64,000 nucleotides of DNA from Reclinomonas americana ATCC 50394. Lineage: Eukaryota; Jakobida; Jakobea; Jakobida. Positions 53,734-62,933 of the stretch are shown one piece after another. The notes under the pieces were generated by a model that worked only from the letters and a program-made list of their open reading frames with translations, did no database searches and had not been told where the DNA came from. Location of the stretch: contig PS015009.1 of NCBI GenBank assembly GCA_048213135.1, forward strand, positions 2,108,001 to 2,172,000. The letters are read 5' to 3'. Both the position numbers and the translations under genes were made by a program. Position 1 is the first letter of the stretch. Every line of letters begins with the position of its first letter.

Positions 53734-55314
53734 ATGGAACTTACTAATTTCAATAAAGATAAAAAGACCCGCCGTAAGGCCCCGCTGGACCTGAACAGCG
53801 TCATGTACGGCAAGGTACCACCCCAGGCTAAAGAACTGGAGGAGGCCGTACTGGGCGCCATCATGCTCGAAAAAAGTGCTTTCGATACCGTAGTTGAGAT
53901 ACTGAAACCGGAGTGTTTTTATACAGAAGCCAACCAGCGTATTTACAGGGCCATGCAGGGCCTGGCTACCAAGAGTCTGCCTATTGATCTGCTGACCGTT
54001 GTGGAAGAACTGAAGTTCAGGGAAGAACTTGAACTGGTAGGTGGTCCTTATTATGTTACCCGCCTCACCAACGCGGTGGTATCATCCGCCAATATAGAAG
54101 CGCATTCGCGTATCGTTCTTCAGAAATTCATCCAGCGTGAACTGATCCGCATCAGCGGCGAGATCATCGGCGACGCCTATGAAGACAGCACCGATGTTTT
54201 CGATATGCTCGATGAAGCGGAAGGCAAACTGTTCGAGATCACCAACAACCACTTACGTAAGAACTTCGACAGCATCGATACCGTACTGGTAAAGACGATC
54301 CAGCGTATCGAAGATATGCGCAACCGCCAGGAAGACCTCACCGGTGTACCCACCGGCTTCCCTTCGCTCGATAAACTGACCTATGGCTGGCAACCTACCG
54401 ATCTTATCATCCTGGCGGCAAGGCCTTCGGTAGGTAAAACGGCGTTTGCCCTTAACCTGGCCCGCAGTGCCGCTGTTACTGATGATCCTTCCAAAGCAAT
54501 ACCCGTGGCCTTCTTCAGCCTGGAGATGAGCAGCAGCCAGCTGGTACAGCGTATCCTCAGCGCCGAAAGCGAGATATGGCTGGAAAAGATCGCCCGTGGT
54601 AAACTCGAAGAGCATGAAATGAAACAGCTCTACAAAAAAGGCATTGAGAAATTATCCAGGGCGCCCATTTTTATCGACGATACCGCGGCGCTCAACATAT
54701 TTGAACTGAGGGCGAAATGCCGCAGGCTCAAGAATAAACACAACATCGGTCTTATCCTGATCGATTACCTGCAATTGATGAGTGGAGCCGGCGATAATCG
54801 CAACGCCAACCGGGAACAGGAGATCAGTAAAATTTCCCGCGACCTGAAAGGCCTAGCCAAAGAGTTACAGGTGCCCATCATCGCGTTGTCGCAGTTAAGT
54901 CGTGAGGTAGAAAAAAGAAAAGAAGGCGCTAAAATTCCGCAACTGAGTGATCTCCGTGAATCGGGTGCCATTGAACAGGATGCCGACATGGTAATGTTCC
55001 TGTACCGCCCCGAGTATTATGAGATCACCGCCAATGAGCATGGCGAATCTACCAAGGGTGAGACCTATGTAAAGATCGCCAAGCACAGGAACGGTAGCCT
55101 GGATACGGTTAAACTGCGTGCATTGCTGCACATCCAGAAATTTGTGGAAGACCAGGACGGCGGCGGCGATTTCGGCGGGTTCCCCGGCGGCGGAGGTGGC
55201 AACTGGAAACCTGTATCCGGACTGGATGGTGGGGATGATGGTGGCGCCAAACTGTATATCCAGAAAGGCAGCAAGATGAACGACGACCAGTTTGATGATG
55301 ACGCTCCGTTTTAA
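53734..55314 (+). CDS. dnaB: Replicative DNA helicase DnaB
   Basis: The protein has 526 residues from ATG 53734. The N-terminal DnaB domain (PPQAKELEEAVLGAIMLEKSAF) is joined by a linker to the RecA-like domain with Walker A RPSVGKT at 230-236, FFSLEMSSSQLVQRI, LILIDYLQLM (Walker B) and LSQLSREVEKR. DnaB forms the hexamer that unwinds DNA at the fork. The tail after about 475 is Gly-rich and ends DDQFDDDAPF, very like the acidic C-terminal tip of single-strand-binding protein. No intein is present. Confidence 0.97.
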   Translation: MELTNFNKDKKTRRKAPLDLNSVMYGKVPPQAKELEEAVLGAIMLEKSAFDTVVEILKPECFYTEANQRIYRAMQGLATKSLPIDLLTVVEELKFREELELVGGPYYVTRLTNAVVSSANIEAHSRIVLQKFIQRELIRISGEIIGDAYEDSTDVFDMLDEAEGKLFEITNNHLRKNFDSIDTVLVKTIQRIEDMRNRQEDLTGVPTGFPSLDKLTYGWQPTDLIILAARPSVGKTAFALNLARSAAVTDDPSKAIPVAFFSLEMSSSQLVQRILSAESEIWLEKIARGKLEEHEMKQLYKKGIEKLSRAPIFIDDTAALNIFELRAKCRRLKNKHNIGLILIDYLQLMSGAGDNRNANREQEISKISRDLKGLAKELQVPIIALSQLSREVEKRKEGAKIPQLSDLRESGAIEQDADMVMFLYRPEYYEITANEHGESTKGETYVKIAKHRNGSLDTVKLRALLHIQKFVEDQDGGGDFGGFPGGGGGNWKPVSGLDGGDDGGAKLYIQKGSKMNDDQFDDDAPF

Positions 55315-55345
55315 CAGATGATCATTACAACACTTAAATTTATAT

Positions 55346-55374
55346 ACGCTTTGCAGTTACGCAAAGCGTTTTTT
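55346..55374 (+). terminator. Terminator of dnaB
   Basis: The 9-bp stem ACGCTTTGC / GCAAAGCGT with a 6-nt loop runs into six T, about 30 bases after the stop. Confidence 0.9.
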
Positions 55375-55380
55375 ACGGAT

Positions 55381-55418
55381 AAGCATTCGTAATTTGTAAC
55401 TCATAATTCAAAATTCCT
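55381..55418. repeat. Degenerate AATTCGTAATT-type tract
   Basis: Short AT-rich run (CATTCGTAATTTGTAACTCATAATTC in wording) just before rsmE, of the same kind as 35376-35412 and 63772-63838. Confidence 0.5.
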
Positions 55419-55419
55419 G

Positions 55420-56139
55420 ATGGACCTTCCTTTCTTCTATCATCCCGAAATCAGAGCCGGCCTTCAAAGCATAATGCTGGATGAAGATACCAGCCGCCAC
55501 GTGGTACAGGTGCTGCGTATGCAGCCGGGAGAACAACTGCTGCTTACCGATGGGAAGGGGAACATTTTTACCACGACGATCACCGATGCGCATAAGAAAA
55601 AATGCATGGTGGAATTGTCGGGTGACATCAAAACTGCACAGCGTGCCAGCCGTATCAGCATCGCCATTTCGCCGGTAAAGAACAACAGCCGCCTGGAGTG
55701 GTTCCTTGAAAAAGCGACAGAGATGGGGGTGGCGTCCATTGTACCATTGATCTGCCAGCGTACGGAGAAACAACACTTCCGTTATGACCGGATGAAGAAT
55801 ATTCTTGTCAGCGCCATGCAGCAATCGCAACAAGCCTGGCTGCCCGAACTGCACGAAGCCATACCATTTGGGAAATATATTGATGCAGATAAATCCCCTC
55901 AGCGTTTTATCGCTTATTGTATAGATGATGAAAAGCGGCAGCCACTGAACCATTTCAGTCCTTTTGATGAGGCAGTCATCCTTATCGGCCCGGAAGGAGA
56001 TTTTACACCCGATGAAGTGAAGCTGGCGCTGGAGCAGGGTTACCAGCCTGTAACATTGGGTAGTACCCGGCTGCGTACCGAAACCGCGGGAATGCTGGCG
56101 GCGGGATTGATGGTGAACCTGCAGGTTTCAACCGGTTAA
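55420..56139 (+). CDS. rsmE: 16S rRNA (uracil-1498-N3)-methyltransferase RsmE
   Basis: This 239-residue protein has an N-terminal PUA-like domain and a SPOUT methyltransferase domain with a deep trefoil knot: RLEWFLEKATEMGVASIVPLICQRTE, ILIGPEGDFTPDEV and VTLGSTRLRTETAGMLAAGLM. It methylates U1498 of 16S rRNA in the 30S subunit using S-adenosylmethionine. Length and motifs fit the family. It stands between dnaB and an M28 peptidase gene. Confidence 0.95.
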   Translation: MDLPFFYHPEIRAGLQSIMLDEDTSRHVVQVLRMQPGEQLLLTDGKGNIFTTTITDAHKKKCMVELSGDIKTAQRASRISIAISPVKNNSRLEWFLEKATEMGVASIVPLICQRTEKQHFRYDRMKNILVSAMQQSQQAWLPELHEAIPFGKYIDADKSPQRFIAYCIDDEKRQPLNHFSPFDEAVILIGPEGDFTPDEVKLALEQGYQPVTLGSTRLRTETAGMLAAGLMVNLQVSTG

Positions 56140-56158
56140 AAACCGTAACTTCATTGAT

Positions 56159-57130
56159 ATGAAAAAGCTCATCCTTCCTTTTGCGCTGATGATGGCGCTG
56201 GCATCCTGTAAACATGATTCCGATACAGGAACAATGCCCACCACGCCCACCACACCAACTACGCCCACAACACCTACTACACCAACGGTTACACCTTTCC
56301 GCCTGCTCGACAGTACGCAAATGGTGAACGACCTGCAATTGTTGTCGAGTGACGCGTATAAAGGCCGGAAAGCGGGAACGCCCGAAGTGGTGCTTACCCA
56401 CCAGCTGATACAGGCCCGCCTGCGTACCGCCGGGGTAGACAGTTTCGCTGCCGGATTTGAACAGGCTTTTACATTAAGCAGTATAGGAAGGAAAAATTTC
56501 CTGGGATGGATAAAGGGTTCTGTTAACCCCGATAAATTTATCGTGGTCAGCGCCCACTTCGATCACCTGGGTGTGAACGGATCAGGCGTAGTATATCATG
56601 GTGCTGATGACAATGCCAGTGGTACCGCATGTGTACTGGCTATGGCCAGGTATTTCCAGGCGAATAAACCGAAGTACTCCATCATATTTGCTTTGTGGGA
56701 TGCGGAGGAAGTGGGTTTGAAAGGATCCGATTATTTCGTGAACAACCTGCCTGCCGGCCTGGATCTTACCAAGATCAAATTCAACCTGAATATGGATATG
56801 ATCGCCCGCAGCGATAACAACAGTATCTGGGGTTGTGGCATCTATCATTATCCTGTCTTCAAATACCTTGTAGACAGTGTGAAGGACAGGGCTACCGTTA
56901 CCCAGCTGAAAAGCGGTTATGATAAACCCTCCGATCCTCAGGACTGGACTTACCTGAGCGACCAGGGCAGCTTCCATAAAAAAGGCATTCCTTTCCTTTA
57001 CCTTGGTGTGGAAGACCATCCGGATTATCATAAGACTTCTGATACCTACGATAAAGTGAACCTTAACCGCTACGTGGAAAATGCCAACATCGCTGTGCAG
57101 ATGGCGTTGCTGCTGGACAGGAAATTGTAG
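56159..57130 (+). CDS. M28-family zinc aminopeptidase, lipoprotein
   Basis: This 323-residue protein has lipobox LASC (Cys17), then a short Thr/Pro repeat linker (residues about 27-44) and an M28 domain. The two-zinc site is visible: His133 in SAHFDHLG, bridging Asp150 in GADDNASG, Glu183-Glu184 in WDAEEVGLKGS, Asp in NMDMIARS, and His in VEDHPDYHKTSD. Such enzymes remove N-terminal amino acids from peptides in the periplasm or at the surface. It follows rsmE by 19 bases and may be cotranscribed. Confidence 0.9.
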   Translation: MKKLILPFALMMALASCKHDSDTGTMPTTPTTPTTPTTPTTPTVTPFRLLDSTQMVNDLQLLSSDAYKGRKAGTPEVVLTHQLIQARLRTAGVDSFAAGFEQAFTLSSIGRKNFLGWIKGSVNPDKFIVVSAHFDHLGVNGSGVVYHGADDNASGTACVLAMARYFQANKPKYSIIFALWDAEEVGLKGSDYFVNNLPAGLDLTKIKFNLNMDMIARSDNNSIWGCGIYHYPVFKYLVDSVKDRATVTQLKSGYDKPSDPQDWTYLSDQGSFHKKGIPFLYLGVEDHPDYHKTSDTYDKVNLNRYVENANIAVQMALLLDRKL

Positions 57131-57200
57131 GATGCTCCTGTTTACAGGTACCCCTTTGTATGATAGTGCAGCTGCATTATCACATTATCATATTAATATC

Positions 57201-57208
57201 TACATTTG
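57201..57208 (+). promoter_or_regulatory. -7 box of the histidine kinase/response regulator pair
   Basis: TACATTTG is an exact TAnnTTTG match, 21 bases before ATG 57230. It overlaps the upstream TTG (57206), which argues against that alternative start. Confidence 0.55.
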
Positions 57209-57229
57209 GCGGTACTGATCACCGCAGCT

Positions 57230-58627
57230 ATGTTTGAAACGATCAACATCAATTACATCATCTCCATCTTCATTACAGGAGCGGTAACGCTGGCTTCGGT
57301 CTATCATACCATATTGTATCTTCACCGCAAAACGAAACTGCTGGCCCATTACACCGCCTACCTTTGGTGCACCTGCATCTATTGTACTTTTCGTATGATC
57401 TACCCGGGGCCCTGGGAGCCGTTAATGTTTCTCAACAGTGATGAGACATTGCAGATGATCGTCTTTACCATGTACATCCGTTTTATGGGTACGGCGCTTG
57501 ACCTGGACAGGCAGAAGGAAAAGTATGCCTGCTTTTTTGTGGACATTAGTCCGGTTATCATTTTTACCTACATCGCGGTACAGATCGTTTTTGTAAATAC
57601 GGATGTTTCCAACCAGGTGTATTTCCTGGCCAAGATCATCATCAGGGCTTACCTGCTGCTGCTGGGCCTGTTCATGCTCATCAGCGTAATGCTTAACCGG
57701 AGAATGCTGTATTATAATTACCTCGCTGCGGGCGCCATTGCCATGATACTTTTCGGGATGTTATCCTCCATCATCAATCTTTATCCAACGGGAACTACGT
57801 CGGTTGGGCCTTTCAGCTGGCTGCAGATCGGGTTCTTTACCGATGTGGTCTTTTTTTCCTCTGCCATCGGCTACCGCATCAAAACGGAGGCCATGGAAAA
57901 GGAACATGCGCTGGTAACGATATTACAGCAGCAGGAATCGCTGCAGCAAAAAGAGATCGAACAACTGCAGGTGGTATTCCGCACACGGGAGCAGGAACGT
58001 ATGCGCATCGCGAAAGATTTGCATGACGATGTGGGCGCCTCGCTCAGCAGCGTACACCTGTACAGCGAACTCGCAGGAAAGCTACTCGACAGGCAACCCG
58101 CACAGGCAAAGGATATCATTGGCCGTATTACCGACAATACGCAGAAAGCCATGGAAGAGATGGGCGATATCATCTGGTCCATCAGCCCTTCGGAAGATGC
58201 AGACAAGACCATTACGGCAAGGATAAAAAATTATGGCAACCAGCTTTTATCGGTAAAGAATATTGCCTGCCGTTACCAGGTAGATGATGCGCTTAGCCGT
58301 AAACTGGTGAACATCGATGCCCGGAAAAACCTGCTGCTCATTATAAAAGAAGCCCTCAACAATATCGCTAAATACAGCAATGCCTCCCAGGCCGGCATAA
58401 CAATGGAGGAAAAGGAAAATGAAGTACTCCTCGAAATAACCGATAATGGTTCCGGGTTCGATTCAGCAAGGGTAAAACGTGGCAACGGTTTACTGAACAT
58501 GGAAAACAGGTGCCAGTTACTGGGTGGAATATTTTCCCTGGAAAGCTCTCCCGGTAAAGGAAGTTCCATCCGCTGTATTTTTCCTGTCACTAGATTTAGC
58601 GATAATAACGTGGCAACGAATGAATAA
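57230..58627 (+). CDS. Membrane sensor histidine kinase (HisKA_3 type)
   Basis: The protein has 465 residues from ATG 57230. Six or so hydrophobic helices make up the first 210 residues (FETININYIISIFITGAVTL, WCTCIYCTF, ISPVIIFTYIAVQIVFV, AYLLLLGLFMLISVML, GAIAMILFGMLSSIINL, IGFFTDVVFFSSAI). A coiled coil leads to the dimerisation domain with phospho-acceptor His265 in AKDLHDDVGASLSS. The ATPase domain (KEALNNIAKYSNASQ, LEITDNGSGFDSARVKRGNGLLNM) follows. This is the NarX/DesK-like class that pairs with LuxR-type response regulators, and such a gene starts 10 bases downstream. The signal is unknown. Confidence 0.92.
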   Translation: MFETININYIISIFITGAVTLASVYHTILYLHRKTKLLAHYTAYLWCTCIYCTFRMIYPGPWEPLMFLNSDETLQMIVFTMYIRFMGTALDLDRQKEKYACFFVDISPVIIFTYIAVQIVFVNTDVSNQVYFLAKIIIRAYLLLLGLFMLISVMLNRRMLYYNYLAAGAIAMILFGMLSSIINLYPTGTTSVGPFSWLQIGFFTDVVFFSSAIGYRIKTEAMEKEHALVTILQQQESLQQKEIEQLQVVFRTREQERMRIAKDLHDDVGASLSSVHLYSELAGKLLDRQPAQAKDIIGRITDNTQKAMEEMGDIIWSISPSEDADKTITARIKNYGNQLLSVKNIACRYQVDDALSRKLVNIDARKNLLLIIKEALNNIAKYSNASQAGITMEEKENEVLLEITDNGSGFDSARVKRGNGLLNMENRCQLLGGIFSLESSPGKGSSIRCIFPVTRFSDNNVATNE

Positions 58628-58636
58628 GTTTGTACG

Positions 58637-59269
58637 ATGATACGTGTTGTGATCTATGATGATAATCCTTCCCGCCGCGACAGCCTTATGGCGCTGCTGC
58701 AACTTTCCGATAATATGGAGTGTGCAGGCACCTTTAATGACTGCAGTGGTGTATTGAAAGATATGGAGCAATGCAGCCCCGATGTGGTGCTGATGGACAT
58801 CGAAATGCCGAATGTTGACGGAATCGAAGGCGTTAAGATCATCAAGGAAAATTTTCCGGGTATAAAGGTGATCATGCAAACCGTGTTTGAAGACAATGAA
58901 AAAATATTCGCGGCGCTGCAGCATGGGGCGGAAGGATATATCCTGAAGAAAGCCAGCATCCAGTCTATCACCCAAAGCATAGAAGAAGTGTACAATGGTG
59001 GCGCTTTTATGACGCCCAGCGTGGCTTTGCGGGTGATGCGTTTTTTCGGGCAGTCTGACAAAACAAAGACACCCAATTATAACCTTACACCAAAAGAAAG
59101 TGAAGTGCTCCAGCTGCTTGCTGACGGGCTCAGTTATAAAATGGTGGCCGACAAACTCGATATCAGTTATTACACGGTCAACTCCCATGTAAAAAAGATC
59201 TACGAAAAACTGCAGGTGCATTCCATCGGCCAGGCCGTGTCCATCGCTATCAAGAATAAAATAGTATAA
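58637..59269 (+). CDS. LuxR/NarL-family response regulator
   Basis: This 210-residue protein has a receiver domain with acidic pocket DD at 8-9, phospho-acceptor Asp54 in VVLMDIEMP, and Lys at IILKKAS. The C-terminal LuxR helix-turn-helix (LTPKESEVLQLLADGLSYKMVADKLDISYYTVNSHVKKIYEKLQV) is intact. It is the cognate partner of the kinase directly upstream. Confidence 0.95.
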   Translation: MIRVVIYDDNPSRRDSLMALLQLSDNMECAGTFNDCSGVLKDMEQCSPDVVLMDIEMPNVDGIEGVKIIKENFPGIKVIMQTVFEDNEKIFAALQHGAEGYILKKASIQSITQSIEEVYNGGAFMTPSVALRVMRFFGQSDKTKTPNYNLTPKESEVLQLLADGLSYKMVADKLDISYYTVNSHVKKIYEKLQVHSIGQAVSIAIKNKIV

Positions 59270-59278
59270 TCTCCGAAT

Positions 59279-59330
59279 ACTTCACACCTGCACATTCGCA
59301 TATCCACACATCCGCACATTCACACATCCC
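59279..59330. repeat. Degenerate CACATCCGCACATTC repeat
   Basis: This tract repeats CACAT(T/C)CGCA/CACATCC with small changes after the response-regulator gene. Related wording recurs at 62880-62932. Confidence 0.6.
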
Positions 59331-59434
59331 CCTACCTATATCTAGCGATTGCATAAGATCACCACGATGATGAAATTTACAAATTGTAAAAAAGAACCGC
59401 TGTGCCTGTATAGTCCACCTTAAAATCGTTTTGC

Positions 59435-59953
59435 ATGAAAAATATGTCCATGACCGCGGCGCTCATCTTTGTCTTGTTGCTGATGAGTATCGTATACAGC
59501 TGCGTAAAAGAAGGACTCGCAGGAAATGACCCGGTCTCTGTACAAGGTAAAGTTGTGAATACTTATGCAATAGCCCCGGCGCATTCCGACAGCGGTTGTA
59601 CAGTTTGTACAGAGAATAAAGAAGTGGTACTTACACCGGCTAATTTCTTCGGACCCTACACCGGTTCCGTGGTAGAGATGAGCAATAAAACCGGCAATGG
59701 TACCATTTCCGACGCGGATGTGCAACCGTATAAAAACGTAGTGGTAACCGTAATGGATGCCTCTTCAAGAGAGACTGCCATTCCCCTGTTCAATATGGCG
59801 GCAGACGGATCGTATGAATCTATTTCCTATAAAAGAGGATCCTCCTATCTCAGCATATTGTATGTACGGTTCAACAAAAGCACGAATACCTTCACCTATA
59901 AACCTGCCAATAACCTCACGGTAAAATACAGCGTATCCTATGTAAGTCCGTAA
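59435..59953 (+). CDS. Lipoprotein of unknown function
   Basis: This 172-residue protein has a signal peptide with lipobox VYSC (Cys23). The mature part is beta-rich (VVLTPANFFGPYTGSVVEMSN, YLSILYVRFNKSTNTFTYKP, TVKYSVSYV) and has a CTVC pair at about 55-58. I recognise no family. It precedes the beta-roll protein by 26 bases on the same strand and probably shares its transcript; the two may act together at the surface. Confidence 0.6.
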   Translation: MKNMSMTAALIFVLLLMSIVYSCVKEGLAGNDPVSVQGKVVNTYAIAPAHSDSGCTVCTENKEVVLTPANFFGPYTGSVVEMSNKTGNGTISDADVQPYKNVVVTVMDASSRETAIPLFNMAADGSYESISYKRGSSYLSILYVRFNKSTNTFTYKPANNLTVKYSVSYVSP

Positions 59954-59979
59954 AGCAAGACCCGGTAAACCACGACTAC

Positions 59980-62739
59980 ATGAAAAAAACACTATTGCTT
60001 ATTATTCTCTGCCTCGCTATCACCGCTCCCGGTTATACGCAATCTGTTGCTGTGAACACCGATGGCAGTACTGCTAACGTCTCTGCCATACTGGACATTA
60101 AAAGCACCAGCAAAGGTTTGCTGATCCCCCGCATGACCAAAGTGCAACGCCAGGCCATCGCCTCCCCGGCAAAGGGTTTGCTTGTTTTCCAGGATGATAC
60201 CGACAGCAGCGGGTTTCATTATTATGACGGCTCGGCCTGGGTATGGCTGGAAGTATTGAACAGCGCCGGCTGGAAAACGATGGGTAACAGCGGAACGGAT
60301 ACGGCCATGCATTTTATCGGAACAAGGGATAATATGCCCATCCGTTTCAAACAGAACAACCAATGGCTGGGTCAGCTCAATGCCAACCGCGAAAACTATT
60401 TCTTTGGCAATGCTGCAGGCAGGCTGATCACAACCGGCAGGCACAATGCCGCTATGGGCGACAGCGCCATGGCGGCCACCACCACTTCGTTTGACAATGC
60501 CGCATTCGGTTACCACGCTATGAAGAAAATGGTAGGCGGTTTAAACAATGCCGCTTTCGGCGCCTATAGTATGGAAGATAACCAGTCGGGTTCTTACAAT
60601 ACCGCTTTTGGTAACGCCGCTTTTCAAAAGAATAAAGCGGGCAGTTTTAACACCGCCGTAGGCACTTTCTCACTCATAGCCGATACCGCCGGATCTTTCA
60701 ATACCGCTGTAGGTGCTTACAGTTTATTCACCACCAATTCGCATTCGAATACGGCTGTGGGTTATACCGCTTTGCTGAACAACACATCAGGCTATGGCAA
60801 TACCGCTATGGGGCACCGTGCATTGCAGGACAATACCACCGGTCATTACAACGTGGCCATCGGCGACAGCGCCGGTTACAACAGCACCACGCCTTCGGGT
60901 AATATTTTTATCGGTCATGTAGCGGGCTACAGCAATGTAACAAGGGCGAATCTTACGTTCATCGGCGACAGTGCCGGTTACCGCACCACCAATGGCAGCG
61001 ACCAGGTGTTCATCGGTAATTATGCAGGGCGCTATCATCGTGTAAACAGCCGCAACACCTTTATTGGCGTTAATGCAGGATACAATGACAGCCTGGGTTT
61101 CAACAATACTTTCATCGGGCAGAATGCCGGTTACAACAACAAGGGCCTTCTTTCCGGATCAGGTACCAATAATACTTTTATCGGGCAGGCGGCGGGTTAC
61201 AACAACGGTGCCAGCAGTTCCAATACGTATGTAGGACAAGGCTCGGGAGAGAATGCCACGGGTGCATCCAATACCTTCCTGGGACAAGCCGGGGGCGCAT
61301 TCAATAATACCGGCAGTTTCAATACAGTCATCGGCGCATCCGCGGCAGGTGCAACCACAGGAACGGGTGACGCTTCCTATAACAGCCTTGTTGGTGCCAG
61401 TGCGGGTTACAGCCTCCGTTCCGGCGACCTGAATGTGTTTATGGGAGTAAATGCCGGTGCCGCCGATACTTCGGGCAGCAGGAATATCGCGATCGGCTCA
61501 TCCGCGATGAATGGGATATTGTCGGGAGATAATAATGTTATCATAGGTGATGATGCACTCTCCTTCAGTAAAACAGGTAATGGACATGTTGCCATCGGCT
61601 CCGGTGCATTACTTTCCGATACCTCTGTAACCACAACGTTTACAATCGGTCCTTATCCTAACGTAGCGGTTGGTTATTCTGCCATGCAGAACAATAAAGA
61701 CGGTACGGGCAACAGTTTCCTGGGAACTTTTGCCGGCGGCAATATCGACAGGGGATCATTCAATACCGGCATGGGTACTATGGCTTTGTCCAATGCGGGA
61801 TTTGTAAGCACCAATAATTCCAGCAGTTATAATGCGGCATTCGGTTATGAAGCGCTGCGTCGGGCCAATCTTGCTGACAGTAACATTGCCATGGGATACC
61901 GGGCGCTGTACAATACCACCTCGGGCTCCAGCAATGTGGGTCTTGGTTCGCTGGCGATGACTACGAATACCACGGGTATTTACAATACAGCTGTAGGCCC
62001 TGAATCGGATATGGGGTTCAGTAATCTCGTTAATGCCACAGCGATCGGTGCCAAAGCGCAGGTGGATACTTCCAATGCGCTGGTGCTGGGTTCGGTGTCG
62101 GCAGTTAATGGTGCTACCACCAGTGTGAACGTAGGTATTGGCACCAGTAAGCCATTGCGCCGCCTGCATGTGCGGCAAGGCACTTCGGGAGGCAGTTTCC
62201 AGGTTAATACCAGTCTGGCCCTTGAGAGCCAGACGATTGTTTTCATGGAAATGTCGAATCCTTCAACAGCGCCCAGCGGTATTGTGTCCAGCACCAATCT
62301 TACTTCAGTGCGAAGCCGGATTTTGTTTGAAGCCGATAGCTCCATCACTTTCAGCAGCGGTGGTTCGCTTACCCGGATGTCATTGGAGAACAATGGTAAC
62401 CTGGGCATCGGTACCACGGCGCCCGGTGCCAAACTGGATGTAAACGGAACCTTCACACTTGGTGCTAACGGAACGGTGAATACAGCATTAATAAAAGATA
62501 CGGTAACGTTTGATGTGCCTTCTCTTACAACGGGAAGTGAAACAACGGTAGTTATTGCGTTGGCGGATGTTACCTCGAATGCTGCGGTAGCCATATCTCC
62601 TTCATCGGATCTTACAGCGGGAATGGCGATTATGTGGGCAAGGGCAACAGCGGGGAATATCAGGATAAGGTTCAGGAACATGTCGGCAGGCACTATCGAC
62701 CTGGCTTCCATGGATTATTATATCTCTGTTGTACAGTAG
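59980..62739 (+). CDS. Large secreted protein with YadA-head-like beta-roll repeats
   Basis: This 919-residue protein has a signal peptide (about 1-21), then a small domain common in Bacteroidota surface proteins (LDIKSTSKGLLIPRMTKVQR, GLLVFQDDTDSSGFHYYDGSAW). From about 140 to 710 it is built of 16-20-residue repeats of the type N(T/V)A(V/M/I)G-x-x-(A/S)L/AG, like the trimeric beta-roll head of YadA-type adhesins. The remainder has two VGIGTxxPxxxLHV/LDV motifs seen in tail-fibre-like proteins. There is no type IX sorting domain, no YadA anchor and no S74 chaperone domain, so the way it stays at the surface is unclear. Confidence 0.75.
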   Translation: MKKTLLLIILCLAITAPGYTQSVAVNTDGSTANVSAILDIKSTSKGLLIPRMTKVQRQAIASPAKGLLVFQDDTDSSGFHYYDGSAWVWLEVLNSAGWKTMGNSGTDTAMHFIGTRDNMPIRFKQNNQWLGQLNANRENYFFGNAAGRLITTGRHNAAMGDSAMAATTTSFDNAAFGYHAMKKMVGGLNNAAFGAYSMEDNQSGSYNTAFGNAAFQKNKAGSFNTAVGTFSLIADTAGSFNTAVGAYSLFTTNSHSNTAVGYTALLNNTSGYGNTAMGHRALQDNTTGHYNVAIGDSAGYNSTTPSGNIFIGHVAGYSNVTRANLTFIGDSAGYRTTNGSDQVFIGNYAGRYHRVNSRNTFIGVNAGYNDSLGFNNTFIGQNAGYNNKGLLSGSGTNNTFIGQAAGYNNGASSSNTYVGQGSGENATGASNTFLGQAGGAFNNTGSFNTVIGASAAGATTGTGDASYNSLVGASAGYSLRSGDLNVFMGVNAGAADTSGSRNIAIGSSAMNGILSGDNNVIIGDDALSFSKTGNGHVAIGSGALLSDTSVTTTFTIGPYPNVAVGYSAMQNNKDGTGNSFLGTFAGGNIDRGSFNTGMGTMALSNAGFVSTNNSSSYNAAFGYEALRRANLADSNIAMGYRALYNTTSGSSNVGLGSLAMTTNTTGIYNTAVGPESDMGFSNLVNATAIGAKAQVDTSNALVLGSVSAVNGATTSVNVGIGTSKPLRRLHVRQGTSGGSFQVNTSLALESQTIVFMEMSNPSTAPSGIVSSTNLTSVRSRILFEADSSITFSSGGSLTRMSLENNGNLGIGTTAPGAKLDVNGTFTLGANGTVNTALIKDTVTFDVPSLTTGSETTVVIALADVTSNAAVAISPSSDLTAGMAIMWARATAGNIRIRFRNMSAGTIDLASMDYYISVVQ

Positions 62740-62800
62740 AGTTTTCTTTATGCTTGAAGCCGGTTCATCGTCCTGGGGGAGATGGCCGGTTTTTTATTTA

Positions 62801-62850
62801 GATGCCGGATGCCAGATATAAGATACGGGATACCAGATACAAAACCCGAA
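62801..62850. repeat. Degenerate GATGCCGGAT/GATACC repeat
   Basis: A short tract with repeated GATGCC, GATA and GATACC words, like 42356-42418. Confidence 0.5.
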
Positions 62851-62879
62851 ATCATAACTTGTCCTAACTCAAAAGGGCT

Positions 62880-62932
62880 CTTCACATTCACTAATCCGCA
62901 CATTTCTGTATTCGCATATCCACACATGCGCA
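62880..62932. repeat. Degenerate CACATTC/CGCACATT repeat
   Basis: Repeated CACATT, CGCATATCCACACAT words, like 59279-59330; it ends next to the TerC stop codon. Confidence 0.5.
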
Positions 62933-62933
62933 A

